Below, piece after piece: positions 24,366-35,682 of a stretch of DNA of 64,000 bases. Source of the stretch: Dryas octopetala (taxonomy: Eukaryota > Streptophyta > Magnoliopsida > Rosales > Rosaceae); assembly GCA_963921425.1 (NCBI GenBank), contig OY992837.1, positions 16,775,896-16,839,895 of the forward strand, given 5' to 3'. The notes beneath the pieces are model-generated. The model searched no databases and had not been told where the DNA came from. It saw only the letters and a program-made list of their open reading frames with translations. The translations under genes were made by a program, and so were the position numbers. Each line of letters opens with the position of its first letter. The first letter of the stretch is position 1.

Positions 24366-25453
24366 ATGGGAGCTATTATTTGCACACTTTTTTTTTCTTT
24401 TTGCACACCCCTATTAAAAATAAAAAATAAACAAAAAAAAGACCATACAGCCCCTCCCCTCTTTCCCTCTCTTTTTTCTCTCGTTCAGACCCTTTCACCT
24501 GTTTTTTTTCCTTCTTCTTCTTCTTCTTCCCCCTACCCGAGCCACCACTAACCACCTTATTCCTTCTCTCTTTCTCTGCATGCACCACCAAAACAACCAC
24601 CACCACAGCACCACCACCACCTTCTTCTTCCCCCTACCTAAGCCAAAACAGCCACTACCCCCTCCAAGCCTCACCACAACTAGCCCGGCAGCCCCTCCTC
24701 CCCCTCTCCTCTCTCTATTTCTCTGTCTCCTTCCCTCTTTGTTGCACCACCGTCTCTTCTCTTCTCTTTCTTTCTCTCTCCCCCTTCTCTCTTTCCTCTT
24801 CCCTCATTTTCTCTGTCGCTGCAGTTGGTTCGGTAGACAGCCACCGAACGAAACTAACGGCTTCGGCAGATGACTGCTGAACGAACCCACCAATTTCGAC
24901 GGATGGCTGCCGAACGAACTTGCCGGTTTCGGTAGATGACTGCCGAACAGCTTGCGAAGCTCATCCTCTTGGCTGGCACTATGGCATGGTCGTGCAAGCT
25001 GGGCAGAGCTATTGGGCACAAGCTCATTTGCATTGGCGGCGTGATTAGGTGTTGGGCTTCTTGGCTGCGTAAGCTTGGCATAGTGGTGCGCGCGGGAGGG
25101 TGGTGCTGCAGGGAGGAGAGAGAGAATGAGAGGAGAGTGGTGCAAGGAGGGGTGGTGCTGCGCGCGGTGGTGGTGCGGGGAGTGGTGCTGCACGATGGTG
25201 GTGGTGCGAGAGGAGGGTGGTGCTGCACGGGTGTGTGTTGATAGAGAAAGAGAGAGAGAGAGGGAAAGAGAGAAAGTGGGAAAAAGACAGATGGGGTGTG
25301 TGGGTGTGTAATGAAATGAGGGTATTTTGGTAATAAATTGTGTGTGTTGAGAGGTTTTGAATTTGAAATAAGTGTGTGGGGTGTGTAGGAGAAAAAAAGA
25401 GAAAAAGGGTGTGCAAAAAGAAAAAAAAAAGAGTGGAAATAACAGCACTCTTA
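24366..25453. mobile_element. TIR element with CCACC/GGTGG-rich arms and TTCGGTAGAT core
   Basis: About 1.09 kb. The left end GGGAGCTATTATTTGCACAC continues through a T-run into CTTTTTGCACACCC. The right end is the inverted near copy (GAGTGCTGTTATTTCCACTC, then a T-run, then CTTTTTGCACACCC). The flanks do not show a convincing target duplication. The left half is rich in CCACC/CTTCTT and the right half in GGTGG, so long parts may pair. At about 24830-24960 the core holds four units of a 33-bp repeat (TTTCGGTAGATGACTGCCGAA-like), the same minisatellite as at 21.5 and 31.3 kb. No intact protein recognised. Confidence 0.65.
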
Positions 25454-25460
25454 ATAAAAA

Positions 25461-26283
25461 GGACCAGGATCATCTGCCAGTTTTTTCCCTGCCAGAGTAT
25501 ACCAGGCTTTTGATCTTAGCCCTTCAATAGTCTTTTATGGCTGAGATCTTGCCACATCCATAAACTTTTTTTTTCCTCACAAAAATGTCAACAACTTACT
25601 AAAATAGAAAAACAAAAAAACCAAAAGCCCAGCCTACCCAGCCCAACGACGCCCCTCCCTCCGACAACCCCCCTTGCCTCCTTCTCCTCCCCTTTCTTTC
25701 TCTCTTCCCTTCTCTCTCTATACTCTCCCTCTCTTCACTGCAGATCGGAGTGCCTCCACAATATTGATTTGTTTCTCCAATTCCAGAGAGCCCTTGCATC
25801 TTCTTGGAAGCAATAAACTTGGAAATCCAAGTACCAAACATGGATCAGATTAATGAGGATCCTAATGGCAGACCAAACAAGAATAGCCCAACAGATTTCA
25901 ATCACAATAGTTACTGTAGCATAAAAATAGAAGCACCGTCAGTCAATTTTCTTTTAAATCTTGACGGAAACATCCCTGCAATGGCTGCCGCTGCACCGCC
26001 GCTGGGCCATCATAATCATGGGACTCCAATCTGGAGGGAAGAGAGAGAGAGAGAGAGAACGAAATGAGGTTGAGGAGGGTGGTCGGAGGGAGTGGAGGGA
26101 GGTGGGCTGGGTTTATAGTTTTTTTGTTTTTCTATTTTAGTAAGTCTTTAACATTATTTGTGAAAAAAATAAAATAAAAAAATTGTACATGGCAAGATCT
26201 CAGCCATAGAAGACTATTGAAGGGCTGAGATCAAAAGCCTGGTATAGTCTGGCAGGGGAAAAATTGGCAGAGGATCCTGGTCC
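25461..26283. mobile_element. MULE-like TIR element
   Basis: 823 bp with terminal inverted repeats of about 105 bp starting GGACCAGGATC (25461-25565 and 26180-26283) and a 9-bp duplication TAATAAAAA (25452-25460 and 26284-26292). Size, long TIRs and 9-bp duplication fit a Mutator-like non-autonomous element. The interior has an open stretch at 25804-26067 with no recognised domain, and GA/CT-rich tracts. It abuts the previous element almost directly. Confidence 0.88.
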
Positions 26284-26370
26284 TAATAAAAAAACCTAAG
26301 AGAAGTCTAAACCCAATATTTGTAGTCTTCTCTGACTCTCACTGTCGTTGTCTTCTATTTTGCCCAAACA

Positions 26371-26396
26371 CCAGATGTGAGAGAGAGAGAGATAGA

Positions 26397-26427
<31 letters not shown>

Positions 26428-26560
26428 GAATCAAACCGACCTGTTTAAAGCAAAAGGGAGAGAGGAAAGAGGAGAAGAGAGAGAGAGAGAGAAAGGAATC
26501 AAACCGACCTGTTTAAAGCAAAAGAGAGAGAGGAAAGAGGAGAAGACTCACAGTCACAAG
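26371..26560. repeat. (GA)n tract with a 68-bp-scale tandem duplication
   Basis: GA-rich microsatellite followed by two near-identical copies of a segment containing GGAATCAAACCGACCTGTTT (near 26427 and 26494). It could belong to a 5' UTR or promoter of the downstream gene, but that is not shown. Confidence 0.8.
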
Positions 26561-26787
26561 CTCACAGCTGCTGAAGGTTTCTGCTCAAAGTACGGGTGCC
26601 GAACTCTTATTTATTAGTGCAATTTATAGTGAGTTTTAGTTTGGGGTTGAATTAGGTTTCTGAATGAGTAGATGGGTATGGAAAATTTGGCTTAATTTCT
26701 CATTCTTCCCTCTCTTTTTTTTCAATTTTTTCCTCTGAATTTCGGTATAATATCGGGGATTTCCGATATTTATCGAAAGTATAAAGT

Positions 26788-27090
26788 TATAAACCCCCGA
26801 ATTCCCAAACCACAACGATCCTAATCCCAATTCTTCCAATTTCCCTACCCAAGCTTCAACCTTGAAACCCTAATTTCACACAGACCCTAGAAAAACCAAA
26901 AACACAATGAATCCTGAATCTCATAATTTCCAAATCTTTCTCCAATCGCCAGACTTCCAAATTCCAACCCAAACCCTAACCGTATCGCCAACTCAAACCC
27001 TCCATGACCTCAAGCTCTCTCTTTTCTCCCAAACCCACCGACCCTCTACTTCACCCTCAACGGTAAACCCTTAAACGACTCCACCCCACT
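26788..27090 (+). pseudogene. RTF2 gene fragment (5' end only), broken
   Basis: Matches the 5' UTR and the first codons of a plant RTF2 gene (ubiquitin-like N-terminus plus Rtf2 RING-type domain, linked to replication-fork termination and pre-mRNA splicing). ATG at 26907, then MNPESHNFQIF and LTVSPTQTLHDLKLS. A small indel near 27040 shifts the frame and a TAA follows at 27072. Similarity to the other copy (32661-33302, opposite strand) begins at 26788, includes the 5' UTR, and stops sharply at 27090. Only about 60 codons remain, so it is a remnant. Confidence 0.8.
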
Positions 27091-27178
27091 TATCAGATTA
27101 ATTATTCTTTTTTGTTGTGTAATTTATAAATTTTGTTTATTAATCGTGTTCAACTATCAATTTCCTTTGGAATGACTG

Positions 27179-27180
<2 letters not shown>

Positions 27181-27246
<66 letters not shown>
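27181..27246. repeat. (TC)n(AC)n compound microsatellite
   Basis: A TC run followed directly by an AC run, just upstream of the first called exon of the DUF4602-like gene. Confidence 0.95.
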
Positions 27247-27252
<6 letters not shown>

Positions 27253-27341
27253 CTTTGCGGTTGAGATTAGCCTCTGAGGGCTTTGTTTCTCTCTTTCAGG
27301 TGATAGGGTTTTACAAAATTCTGTTCCAAGCAGTACAGAAA

Positions 27342-30300
27342 ATGCATAAGAATAAGCAAAGCGGTAGAGGGGGTCCCTCTACAAGACAAATTGCTAGAAA
27401 GGACCAAAAGATGGATAGCAAAAACCAAGAAATGGACACCAACATCCCAGAAATGGACATAAGGCAGATTGCGAAACACATTGAGCTTTTGGGTATGTAT
27501 AATTCTCTCTTGTTTTTCACATTCATCCAATTTCTTTTGTTGTTCGAATGGAAGATTTTGCAATGAAGAAAAAGAGTTTAGGACCTATAACCTAGTCTTA
27601 ATTTTGTAGATGCTTACTCTAATCTCAAGTACAGTGAAAAGTAGTCAATATTTTGAACTATTCTAAACCCGTATTTGTTACATCTTCATGCTTTAAAATT
27701 AACCAGCATATTATGAGAAAAGTGGGATGATAGTTGTAATGGATAGCTTAAGGATGAATGAGAACTAGAATGGTCCTATATGACTTAGACATGTTCCTAT
27801 AAAAAATATCGTAGTTTGTACCTTTTATATCAACTTTTGGGATGCAGTCTTTAAAGGCTCGACATATATTGATTATGTGTTGGTTTTAGAATGTCTTTTC
27901 GGCTTGGGTGGCTTGAATTACTAAAGAAAATGTGGTTTCAGAAGTGCATTGCTTGAGTTTTAGATCCTCAATAGCATCTTGAAATCAAGTTCATACTTCA
28001 GAAACTTCTTGAAGGCTAGAACCTGTATAGTGGGATTATAGATAGGTGTTAGAAGTGGTTGGGATATGATAGTAGTTCATGCTTATTTGAGAGGGTCATG
28101 GAATTAGGTAATTAGAACTAACATGTAACGGAGTGAAGTATATGTACGTACATACGCTAGTTCACACATAAGTATGTTATTATGTATATATGGAGTTAGC
28201 TACACACTTAATCGAGTATTGTTGCATGGCCTATAGCCAGGAATGCATTTCTGTTTTTTAAGTCTATCCTGGCATTTCATGGACTAAAAAGGTTTATAGC
28301 CCAATCAAACTTTTAATCCAACACTAACAACTAGACTGGAGATGATCTATTTGGAGTGTGAGAGTGCAGCAAAAAGATGCTTGATAAGAAGTTTATCACT
28401 CAAGAGGTTGCAAAGATTTCAACCATGATGTATTTGAACAATGGTTTTGACTAGTTTGGAGGGATCATTGAATTTGAACTTTAATCTGCTAAATCTACCC
28501 AAGCTCCTTTGACTAGTTAGGGTTCACTAAATCAAACGAATGCATATTTTTTATTCACCAGCATTTTCATCAAACATAGGAACATTACAAAGTTAAAAAT
28601 CTATAAAGCAATACAGGAAAGTACAATTAGAAAGATATCAATGTTTGTGGTTTGTGCATGAAACCTATATGTGAATGTAATTACATAGAACAACTTTCGT
28701 ATGTTTGCATGAATGCACGTGTGCCTTTTCAGTTATGTTAATGCTAGTTTTAGTATGCCTTGTCACTTCCAAAGTTTGCATTTCAGGTTCTTGTCATATG
28801 ACATGGAAGGAGAGGAAGGAGTTGGAGAATAGGAAGGTGATTTCTCTAGGTGGAAAGGTATGGACCTATGCCCTTGTTTTATGCAAAAGTAATGCATTGA
28901 ACTATGAACTACTTTTATCTAATTTCTCTTTGGTTGTGGGAATGGGAAAAGGATTCACTTTTGGGAAGATAATTGGGTGGGGGAATTTATTTTGAATCCA
29001 TATCCAGTTTGTCTGTCAACTCTTACTTTCATTGGGTCGGAATTTCAATTTTCGTAAAAATTGGAATGATCTTGAAGTTGGGGGGGACCTTCTTTGATCA
29101 AAATTGTCATGACATCGATTGAGATACAATTGAATCCTCTAGCAACTTTTTATGTAAATCCTATTTTATCTTGTTGATTAATGACTCATCCCTCCCAAAT
29201 CCAAATTTCAACCCATATATGATGATTTGGAAAGCTATAGTACCTCGCAAGGTACAAATACTTTCTTAGATAATTGCTCATGGAAAAGTGTTAATTCCTG
29301 TAATGCTATACAAAGGAAGAAGCCTAATGTAAGCTTATCACCTCAGTAAGGTTAACTTATCACCCAATTGGTGCCTTACGTGTAAAGATGCGGTTGAAAA
29401 TATTGAGCATCTTTTTTCTTCATTGTTTGAATTGCTTTAAGGCTTAGGTATAGGTTATTTCAAGAAGCAAGGTTGAGTTGGATGATCCGACATTCTTGTG
29501 CATTGCTATTTATTGAGAAATTTTATGCTTTTGGTGGAGCGAAAAAGCTAAGGTTTTGTGGAGTTTTAGTGTATTGGAAATTTTTGGGTTTTGTTAGAGA
29601 GGAATTGTTGAATTTTTTTAGGCAAAAAGGTGGAGGATGCAAAAATTTTGTGTTCAATAGGGTCAAGTTTTGGGTGATGCTATGGGTTTTGAATTCTAAT
29701 GAATTTAGTGATATTCCATTTTTTTTATATTAATGTGGATTGGAGGGCTGCTGTAAGCTTAAGTCAGCATTTTAGTTTTTGAGGTTGTTGTGTTGTCTTT
29801 TGTAATGATGGTTTTATTCTGTCAATTTGGATGTATTGTTTTTTCAGTAGACAGCTGGTTCACTGTAGTGTAATGTTGTTTAGTTTATTTCTATGAAGTT
29901 TTCATTGCTTTTTAACAAATTTGGAATTTGCTTAATTATGTAAATAGTGCAAGTAGTCAAGCACACGGCTTCCAACTAAACAGTAATAGGAAATTGGTCT
30001 CCTTCAGCTGTGCACTGAGCATTGAGTACACTACTTTATTCAACTATGGCTGTGCATTTATTCAATTAAAAGCTTCCCAAGAATATTCATTTGTGCTTGC
30101 CGTTGAAACAGCCTGCAAAGAAGCAAAGACTACCTCTAAGTATAGCAAGAGTGGTCATGAAGAAACAAAAAGAAAGGGAGCAAAAACAGCTACAAGAGGT
30201 AATTGTTTTCATCCATTGCCCATTCTCTTGTTAATTTGTGAATCTTACAAGCTTGGTCAACTTGAACTGACTCAATACGTACAGAATCTGGCTATTGGAC

Positions 30301-30539
30301 GTTTTGGTGGGAACTTTGGCGGTGGTTCTAAAAGATCTGTGGAAAGGCGGAGGCCTGAGGATAGGGTTCTGAAAGCAAGTGAAGGTAACTTTAGAAATGG
30401 TGTACTTGATGTGAAGCATTTGTTACATCCAACAACATCGAGAGGCAGTGATGCTGGTGCCCATGTGTTCGGAGGGAAAAAAAAGGGAAGTGGAAAGAAG
30501 AACAAAGGTAATAAGAAGGGTGGTATGAAACGCCGCTGA
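27342..30539 (+). CDS. Small basic protein, DUF4602/C1orf131-like
   Basis: Four exons join in frame with AG/GT borders: 27342-27492, 28787-28857, 30112-30198, 30285-30539 (TGA), giving 187 residues. Near the middle are MTWKERKELENRKV, LGGK followed by PAKKQRLPLSIARVVMKKQK, then GRFGG and ERRRPEDRVLKASEGNFRN followed by GVLDVKHLL. The C-terminal 25 residues are a Lys/Gly-rich tail (KKKGSGKKNKGNKKGGMKRR). I match this by memory to a conserved eukaryotic basic family (DUF4602, human C1orf131, a ribosome-biogenesis factor); the function in plants is inference. The start at 27342 is tentative: the frame is open upstream and an acceptor-like CTTTCAG precedes 27301, so a further 5' exon may exist. 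A LINE fragment sits in the second intron. The gene lies between two opposed RTF2 remnants. Confidence 0.75.
28900..29735 (+). mobile_element. LINE (L1-type) 3' fragment
   Basis: Decayed plus-strand frames encode the C-terminal end of plant L1 ORF2. They include an NPYPVCLSTLTFIG-like stretch, a zinc-knuckle-like segment near 29360-29420 (CLTCKDAVENIEHLFFHC), and a Trp/Phe-rich end with LNSNEFSDI near 29690. Many frame breaks. It lies in the second intron of the DUF4602-like gene, in the sense orientation. Confidence 0.75.
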
Positions 30540-31205
30540 ATACATAAAGATGGTCGAACACGAGCAAAAAGGTTTTGTTTCCGTTAGTGTGCCTATTGGC
30601 ATTGGAACTCAAACAATTCTAGCATTATCTTTGTGTTGGCTGCAAGCCTCAACTAGTTGTGCTGCCTTAGTAATTAGCATATAGGAAGAGTTCTTATGTG
30701 TTGTTTTTTTTCTTCATTACACTTGGTTCAAAATGTTAGTGATACTTGTCTCCAAATTTTGTTGCTTACCTTCATAGACATTTAATCACCAAATTTATCC
30801 ATCTGGACCATCTTTTATAAATGGATCTTTAATGGGGTTTAAATGTAGGAAAAGAAATATGTTTATGCTGTTATTAAGATTGTACAATTACTGAGCAAGA
30901 CTTTCCAAGAAGCAATGTCATCCATTGCCACAGCTTATCCAGTTGTTGGACACTTGGATGTTGGACAATGACATGGGTAAGAATCTCACAAATTTTGAGC
31001 AACACTTTTGCATAAGCCAAAGTATTCAACTAGTCAAGGTGGACTTTGAGCGATCAACCATGCGAAATTTATTTTGGCCAAATTCAAGATTATTGGGTGT
31101 GAAAGATAAGGCAGATCGTAGACATGCCTTCAGCCACTGACTTGGGGGGAGGTCTGAAGTTTAATGTCTTTATCTTTTCTTGTGGCGTGCTGAAGTTTTT
31201 TTTCT
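30540..31205 (+). other. 3' UTR and downstream sequence of the DUF4602-like gene
   Basis: No other gene recognised. A short open stretch at 30925-31140 has no known match. The segment ends in a T-run that forms the target duplication of the next element. Confidence 0.4.
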
Positions 31206-31591
31206 GGCTCAGGCTAAATCTACCACTCTCAATTGCTGAGTTCACTCTATTTCAAAAATTCTAATTTTACCCTTCGGTAGATAACCACCAAATGGTCATT
31301 CTACAAGTATCTACCAAACTTTGGTGAATTATTCGGTAGTATCTGTCGAAGATTAGTGGAGGTTTCAGTAGATAACTACTGAATGATCATTCTACAGGTA
31401 TCTGTTGAACTTTGGTGGATTATTCGGTAGTTATTTGTCGAACATTGGTAGAGGTTTCGGTAGATAACTATCGAATGAGTGTTGGTGATTTCATCTTTAT
31501 TTTACAAGAAAGGGTAAAATAGAAAAAAATTTGACAGAATATGTTAGGGTGGTGAACTCAAAAGCTGAGGGTGGTGGATTTAGCCCGAGTC
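31206..31591. mobile_element. TIR element (MITE) with TTCGGTAGAT minisatellite core
   Basis: 386 bp. The inverted ends GGCTCAGGCTAAATCTACCA and GACTCGGGCTAAATCCACCA continue through a TGAGTTCAC block. It is flanked by TTTTTTCT on both sides (31198-31205 and 31592-31599), a possible 8-bp duplication weakened by low complexity. The core (about 31274-31480) alternates TTCGGTAGATAAC..CGAATG units with TACCAAACTTTGGTG-like units in a roughly 96-bp higher-order period. Related to the element at 21390-21800 by its ends and core. Confidence 0.8.
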
Positions 31592-31599
31592 TTTTTTCT

Positions 31600-32526
31600 T
31601 TCTACAAATATATGGGGAAGGAAAATGAAATTATACCTCAATCCTATGTGGCAATATTAATTAGTACCTATCACTATGTTTTTTTACTTGTGTACATCAT
31701 TATTTATTTATAATATCAAATAAAATTTATTTTTATTGAAGGACCATCTTATCCCTCTAAAATCCAAATTACCCTATCATCTTATCCAATTTTTTCTTTT
31801 AATTTCTTCTCCCCAACCCTTCCAATCGATCTCATATTCCTTATTCATCTTTCATCTCCTCTTGATCAGAAATAAATTAGTTCAGGGAATTATAGGAACC
31901 CCTCCTCAATGGCATTGCAAGACCTTATTGGACTTGAATCAGCGAGCTCCTATCAACCATTAATGGATAATTCAACTAATTAAGGTTGGGCCTAATTTTT
32001 CAAATCCGATCTCATTGGTGATCAGTTTGAGCAGCTCTAGAGAAGTTTGCCTGGATAAATCTGCCTCCACAATGCTCTTCCAAAACCTCCATTTGCATTA
32101 AAGTTTACAGTCCAAGTCGATTGCATCTGCTAGTTCTTAGTTTATCAGTCCAAGTTTATCAACCAGATAGAAACGGAAGTAACATTAGCCAAATTCTCCC
32201 TCAGAAAGTCTCAATTATTTAACAGAAAATAGGAAGCAGTCAATCCGATCAGATGTGATTATTTTGTCACTCCAATTTCCCAACAAGACAAGCATTAAAC
32301 ATAAGACATTTTCACACTTTTTTCAATCCAAAGAATTGAAATAAATTAATTGTTGTTTTTTTTTTGCCATCACTTAAAATAAATTAATTGTTAAATATAA
32401 CAAAAACTAGTAAATGGTGTGCTTGACTACTGTATACTCTTTCTACAGAATTTTTGTATTCTGGTCCACTGTTGTTGCACCACGTCATATGGTGTAATGA
32501 CCAGGGGGCCATTGCCAATATGAAAA
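31600..32526. other. No gene recognised
   Basis: AT-rich sequence with short open frames only. Confidence 0.35.
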
Positions 32527-32660
32527 ATGTTAGAGAGACCATCTCTTTTTACCATCTAGCTAGTGTACCATCTCTCTAATAGAGGTGGGCCCCACTTGTA
32601 TTGGTGGGTCCCACCTCTATTAGTGAGATGATACACTAAATGGTACAAAGAGATGGTACC
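32527..32660. mobile_element. Short foldback element
   Basis: About 134 bp made of two inverted arms (ACCATCTCTTT... with TAATAGAGGTGGGCCCCAC on the left and the complement GTGGGTCCCACCTCTATTAG on the right). It abuts the RTF2 remnant exactly where coding similarity stops. No clear target duplication. Confidence 0.7.
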
Positions 32661-33302
32661 CTGGAATTGGCGAAAAATGAACAGTGATCATGTCCTTCAA
32701 TCTCTTTATGTGCTCAAAGACCTTGGGCAGCTTCTTGCCCAACAAGGCCTCCACAAGAGGCTCCTTGTTAAACAGATTGCCAAGAAAATCAACTACGCAC
32801 GGCTCCTTCAAGGGCTTGTTGGAAAGAGCGCAGTTCAACCACTTGGACTCCTCTACTCATTCGGGTCCACCTTATCGGGTTTTCTCTCAGCATACATTTT
32901 GAGATAACAATCGCGGGACTCAACCACAGTCGCACCACCATCTCCGCGAGCTCTAATTCATAAAATTAAGGTAGAAATGGGGGAAATTTGGGAATTGAAA
33001 AGTGGGGTGGAGTCGTTTAAGTGTATACCATTGCTGGTGAAGTAGAGGGTTGTTTGGGTTTGGGAGAAAAAAGAGAGCTTGAGGTCATGGAGGGTTTGAG
33101 TTGGCGATACAGTTAGGGTTTGGGTTGGAATTTGGAAGTTTGGCGATTGGAGGAAGATTTGGAAATTGTGAGATTCAGGATTCATTGCAGTTTTTGTTTT
33201 CTAGTGTGTGTGAAATTAGGGTTTCAAGGTTGAAACATGGGTAGGGAAATTGAAAGAATTGGGATTAAGATCGTTGTGGTTTGGGAATTCGGGGGTTTAT
33301 AA
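32661..33302 (-). pseudogene. RTF2 gene fragment, broken, opposite strand to the 26.8 kb copy
   Basis: Reads from the 5' UTR (33302) through an ATG at 33185: MNPESHNFQIF, LTVSPTQTLHDLKLS, then the ubiquitin-like domain end. After a stop and frame change come MYAERKPDKVDPNE and, in another frame, KPLKEPCVVDFLGNLFNKEP and LVEALLGKKLPKVFEHIK: the Rtf2-domain start, where the usual form has a RING-like fold. Similarity ends at 32661 against a foldback element. At least three disablements. RTF2 proteins are about 350 residues; here about 190 are covered. No introns are visible in this stretch. It shares its 5' UTR with the other fragment. Confidence 0.85.
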
Positions 33303-35419
33303 ATGTTTACACCATAATCTGGTATTGGGCCGGAGCCATGGCCAAGTCCAGATTCACCAAAGCTCAATGGCCAGGCCTAGTTCATGTTCTGATAAAAGCC
33401 CTGTTGATAAACCCAATCCTTAAATAACTACCGCGTGTGGTTCGTCTGAAGGTGCTATGTGGACGAAGATCATTATGTACACTTTCTAGCAAAGCATTCA
33501 GCTTCTTTCTCGGCGAGAAAAAAGTAATGTTCGGAATTACCAAGTGTTCCCTCATCCGGCCGGAAAAACTTCACCAATTCCTCGCCGAGCAACAGAACAA
33601 AAAAACATCTTTTTGTCAGAAGTCAAAACCATGAACGAATACCATAAGATGGATTAAACATGAAATATTGACACATCCCAAGAAGCATAAATGACGGCCC
33701 CAGACAATTGGAAGTGACTGAATGGGCAGTATTCAGTTAGAAACAAGTTTCAAAAGAATATATGTTAGATTGACAATATTTGAACAAGTTTCAAGGAAAG
33801 CTTCTACCGCCGGATATACAGAGTTGGTAATAGCAAGTTCCAATGACAGGCTGCACAAATGAAGTGTTCACACTTAAAGAATTCGAGTATAAAAGGAGAT
33901 GAATCCAACAGAGAAAGAGATCCACAATCAACACAAAAACACAAATCTTGAAAACAAGACTCAACCCTTCAGCTCCCCAAGTTCCTCAACCTTCTCTCAA
34001 ATTTCTCAAGATCTTCATCTTCTCAACTTTTCAGTCAATTGCTCGAAGTCTTTAAGTATTTGATTATTTCGAGTTCTTATGCATGTTTTAGCACTTCTTG
34101 TTTGTAGCTCTGCTGGGGTTTATCCTTGGTATTGATTTTTCCTTAAGTTTCGACAATTAAGGTTCATGTATTTATCATGAGGTTCATTGTTAGAACTATC
34201 ATTATATTTCATTTCCAAGACAATCAGATTGTGCATATGTTTTTCATCAAAGTTCATTATTTTATTACGTAGCCAATCACCGAGCAAACCATTCACCGTA
34301 CTTATGAGTTTGAAGCCACAATCACATAAACCAATGATGTTTAAAAAGTCCTTAAGGATCAAGGCAGTTTGAACCTTTGGCAAGTCCATGTTCCATACTT
34401 GCCATACAATCACTTGATTTTAGAAGAAGGAACCTGCGCAAATCACACAACCAATCAAACGAATTCAAACCATTTCTGTTACGGCTATCTCGACCGAGAA
34501 CAATAGCGTGCCCTCACAACTACTAGGACTACAGTACTACTTGCCAGGATTCCCAACAGTATTTCGCCGTGAGTTTTGGGGGTAACAATAACTTTATAAG
34601 TTTACCTTGTGAGAGATTGGAGAATCGTTGCGTCGGTGTCAGTGATGCTAATCTCTTTTTTATTAATTTTTTAATTAAAATTACAACATCTCTAATATTT
34701 CAAAAATAACTAAAAAAACCTTCTAAAACTTTTGTTTTATTCTGTTTTAGGCCATACTGAAATAATTCAATTTCAAACTTAAAAATCTTTAAATTTCTTT
34801 TTTCACATTTAAGGATAATACATTAAAACTTGGGATGCCACGATCCATATTGGTTTGATTTTTGCCCAAAATCGCAAATCAATTCAATCAAATAGGTTTG
34901 AATTTTTCTAAACTAAAACAACTTAAACCAAATATGTTAATTTTATTTAATATTAATTTTATTATCTAACATATGTATAAATATATATTATATATATGGG
35001 AAGAATAAGCTCATTAGAACTTGTCAGTCTGGTGGATAAGGTGCTACCTTCATTTCCTTGTGATCGGTTATCCAAAAAAAAAAGAAAAAAGAAAATCAAA
35101 CCGATCTGTTCGGTTTGAAACTCAGTTTTTCGGTATTTTTGTACACCTAGTTGTATTGAATATCAAACTACCAACCAACAAGCCAAATAAAAGAAGGAAA
35201 TAGCTTTCAGGTTGTGAAACATAACGTCCTCTTGATCATCCTCATAGTTATATACTTAGAGTCAAGGGAAAATGATGATTAGAGGGTGGGGTGATCGGGA
35301 CCGTCAAGGGCTCCAGTTATCCACCAATGGGACCGCCGCTGTGGTTGGTTACAGCAACCATGGAGGGTATCATCGGTCTTTTACAATTTTAAATTATTTA
35401 ATTCTTTTTAATTATTTTA
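33303..35419. other. No gene recognised
   Basis: Contains a TATAAAAGG box near 33891 followed by a CT/AA-rich leader, which could be a promoter or part of a solo LTR. It also has unrecognised open stretches at 33437-33634 (+) and 34120-34413 (-). The 34830-35150 segment has GGTTTGATTTTTG / CAAACCGA motifs reminiscent of a hAT MITE, but its ends are unclear. Confidence 0.35.
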
Positions 35420-35609
35420 GGGCTCGTTTGGAAACCTGGATTTCATGGGGTGGATTTGGATTTGGAATCCTCAAATCAAAATCCTCATGTTTGGATTCAA
35501 TGTAAGTAATGAATTTGAATTTGGCCCAAATCCATGGTGGATTTTAGAGGCCCAAATCTATGGATTTCAAATACCTTCTCAAACTAGGTATTTGAAATCC
35601 CACCACCCT

Positions 35610-35682
<73 letters not shown>

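Noticed and set aside
25045-25473. Long minus-strand open frames over the CT/GT-rich part of the 24.4 kb element
   Set aside because: Low-complexity Ser/His/Thr-rich translation caused by simple repeats; no domain or codon pattern of a gene.
29473-29733. 86-residue plus-strand open frame
   Set aside because: Belongs to the decayed LINE C-terminal end, not a separate gene.
33880-34140. Possible promoter or solo LTR with TATAAAAGG
   Set aside because: No flanking duplication, no TG/CA ends and no recognisable downstream gene.
34120-34413. 97-residue minus-strand open frame
   Set aside because: No recognised domain, no splice context and no supporting neighbour; left uncalled.
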